Position numbers and translations under genes: made by a program
Assembly (NCBI GenBank): GCA_949825045.1
Contig: OX463835.1
Coordinates: 18,927,201-18,991,200, forward strand
Length of the DNA stretch: 64,000 nt
From: Argyresthia goedartella
Lineage: Eukaryota; Arthropoda; Insecta; Lepidoptera; Argyresthiidae
Direction of reading: 5' to 3'
Shown: in pieces, positions 63,741 through 64,000 of the stretch
Layout: every line of letters starts with the position of its first letter
How positions within the stretch are numbered: the stretch's first letter is position 1
Notes under the pieces: generated by a model
Seen by the model: only the letters and a program-made list of their open reading frames with translations
What the model was told of the DNA's origin: nothing
Database searches by the model: none

Positions 63741-64000
63741 TAGTTATTGTTATATAATATGGGCCAGTATGTTCTAGACTTTAATTATATACTGTAATAT
63801 TGACATGTTATATTATTATTTTTACTAATTATTATTTATTAATGTCTGCTATAGTGTGACATAAAACATTGATTTATTATTGCTAAGACAGACGTAAATG
63901 TAAAAATGATTTTCTGTAAAATTGCAATATGATGAGAAGGTGATTGAGACGATTTCAGATGACTATGTAATGCTTTGTGACTTTAGAGATATTCTTATTT
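63741..64000 (+). other. Probable LINE-A 3' UTR and window end
   Basis: AT-rich, no gene seen. The 3' end of the LINE could not be fixed. Confidence 0.4.

Noticed and set aside
1..64000. A host protein-coding gene or RNA gene anywhere in the window
   Set aside because: Every frame with recognisable homology belongs to a mobile element; the remaining open stretches are short, low-complexity or antisense.

Overview
The window is eukaryotic, almost certainly arthropod (probably insect) DNA, and consists of mobile elements from end to end. I found no gene that looks like a host gene. The case for an insect rests on the mixture of element families: BEL/Pao and Ty3/Gypsy LTR retrotransposons, several non-LTR retrotransposons, a Polinton/Maverick, a FLYWCH-MULE transposon, two piggyBac elements and a Helitron-type helicase. 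The species cannot be told from the sequence.

The layout is a nest. The oldest recognisable layer is a Polinton on the minus strand, scattered between about 2.5 and 45.3 kb: integrase (44.15-45.3 kb), a small GKGL-motif protein and an adenain-like protease (14.0-14.8 kb), a minor capsid protein (6.48-3.2 kb), a small basic protein and the major capsid N-terminus (3.2-2.5 kb). A MULE (3663-6246, 50-bp inverted repeats) sits in the minor capsid gene. A BEL-A element in reverse (6504-14028) sits between protease and capsid genes. A Gypsy element (14787-38990) sits in the small-protein gene. Inside the Gypsy gag lies a minus-strand RT plus restriction-like-endonuclease element (17414-27262), and inside that an apparently intact BEL-B element (19633-26969). 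A third BEL-A (28922-34875) sits exactly in the Gypsy reverse transcriptase YLDD codons. Target-site duplications make most of the order readable.

From 39.2 to 64 kb there follow a decayed piggyBac (minus) with a clean 5'-truncated LINE in its 5' flank (41595-43770), the Polinton integrase, and a LINE with a PHD-type ORF1 (45.3-49.6 kb, apparently resuming at 63.15 kb). Between its two halves lie a second piggyBac, a 3'-truncated BEL-B copy (51464-56704), pieces of two other LINEs, a diverged tandem repeat, a Helitron-type helicase without its Walker A region, and a nearly perfect 209-bp inverted repeat.

The most useful observations are these. (1) A conserved in-frame amber codon in the context CGC TAG G separates gag and pol in both BEL families, which suggests stop-codon readthrough. 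(2) A stem-loop begins at, or one base after, the pol stop codon and ends 11 bases before the 3' LTR in both families. (3) BEL-A copies with nearly identical LTRs have badly broken bodies, suggesting they were moved in trans. (4) BEL-B at 19633-26969 has long open frames and one LTR difference, so it is the best candidate for a live element. (5) Several inverted duplications look like fold-back, template-switch products.
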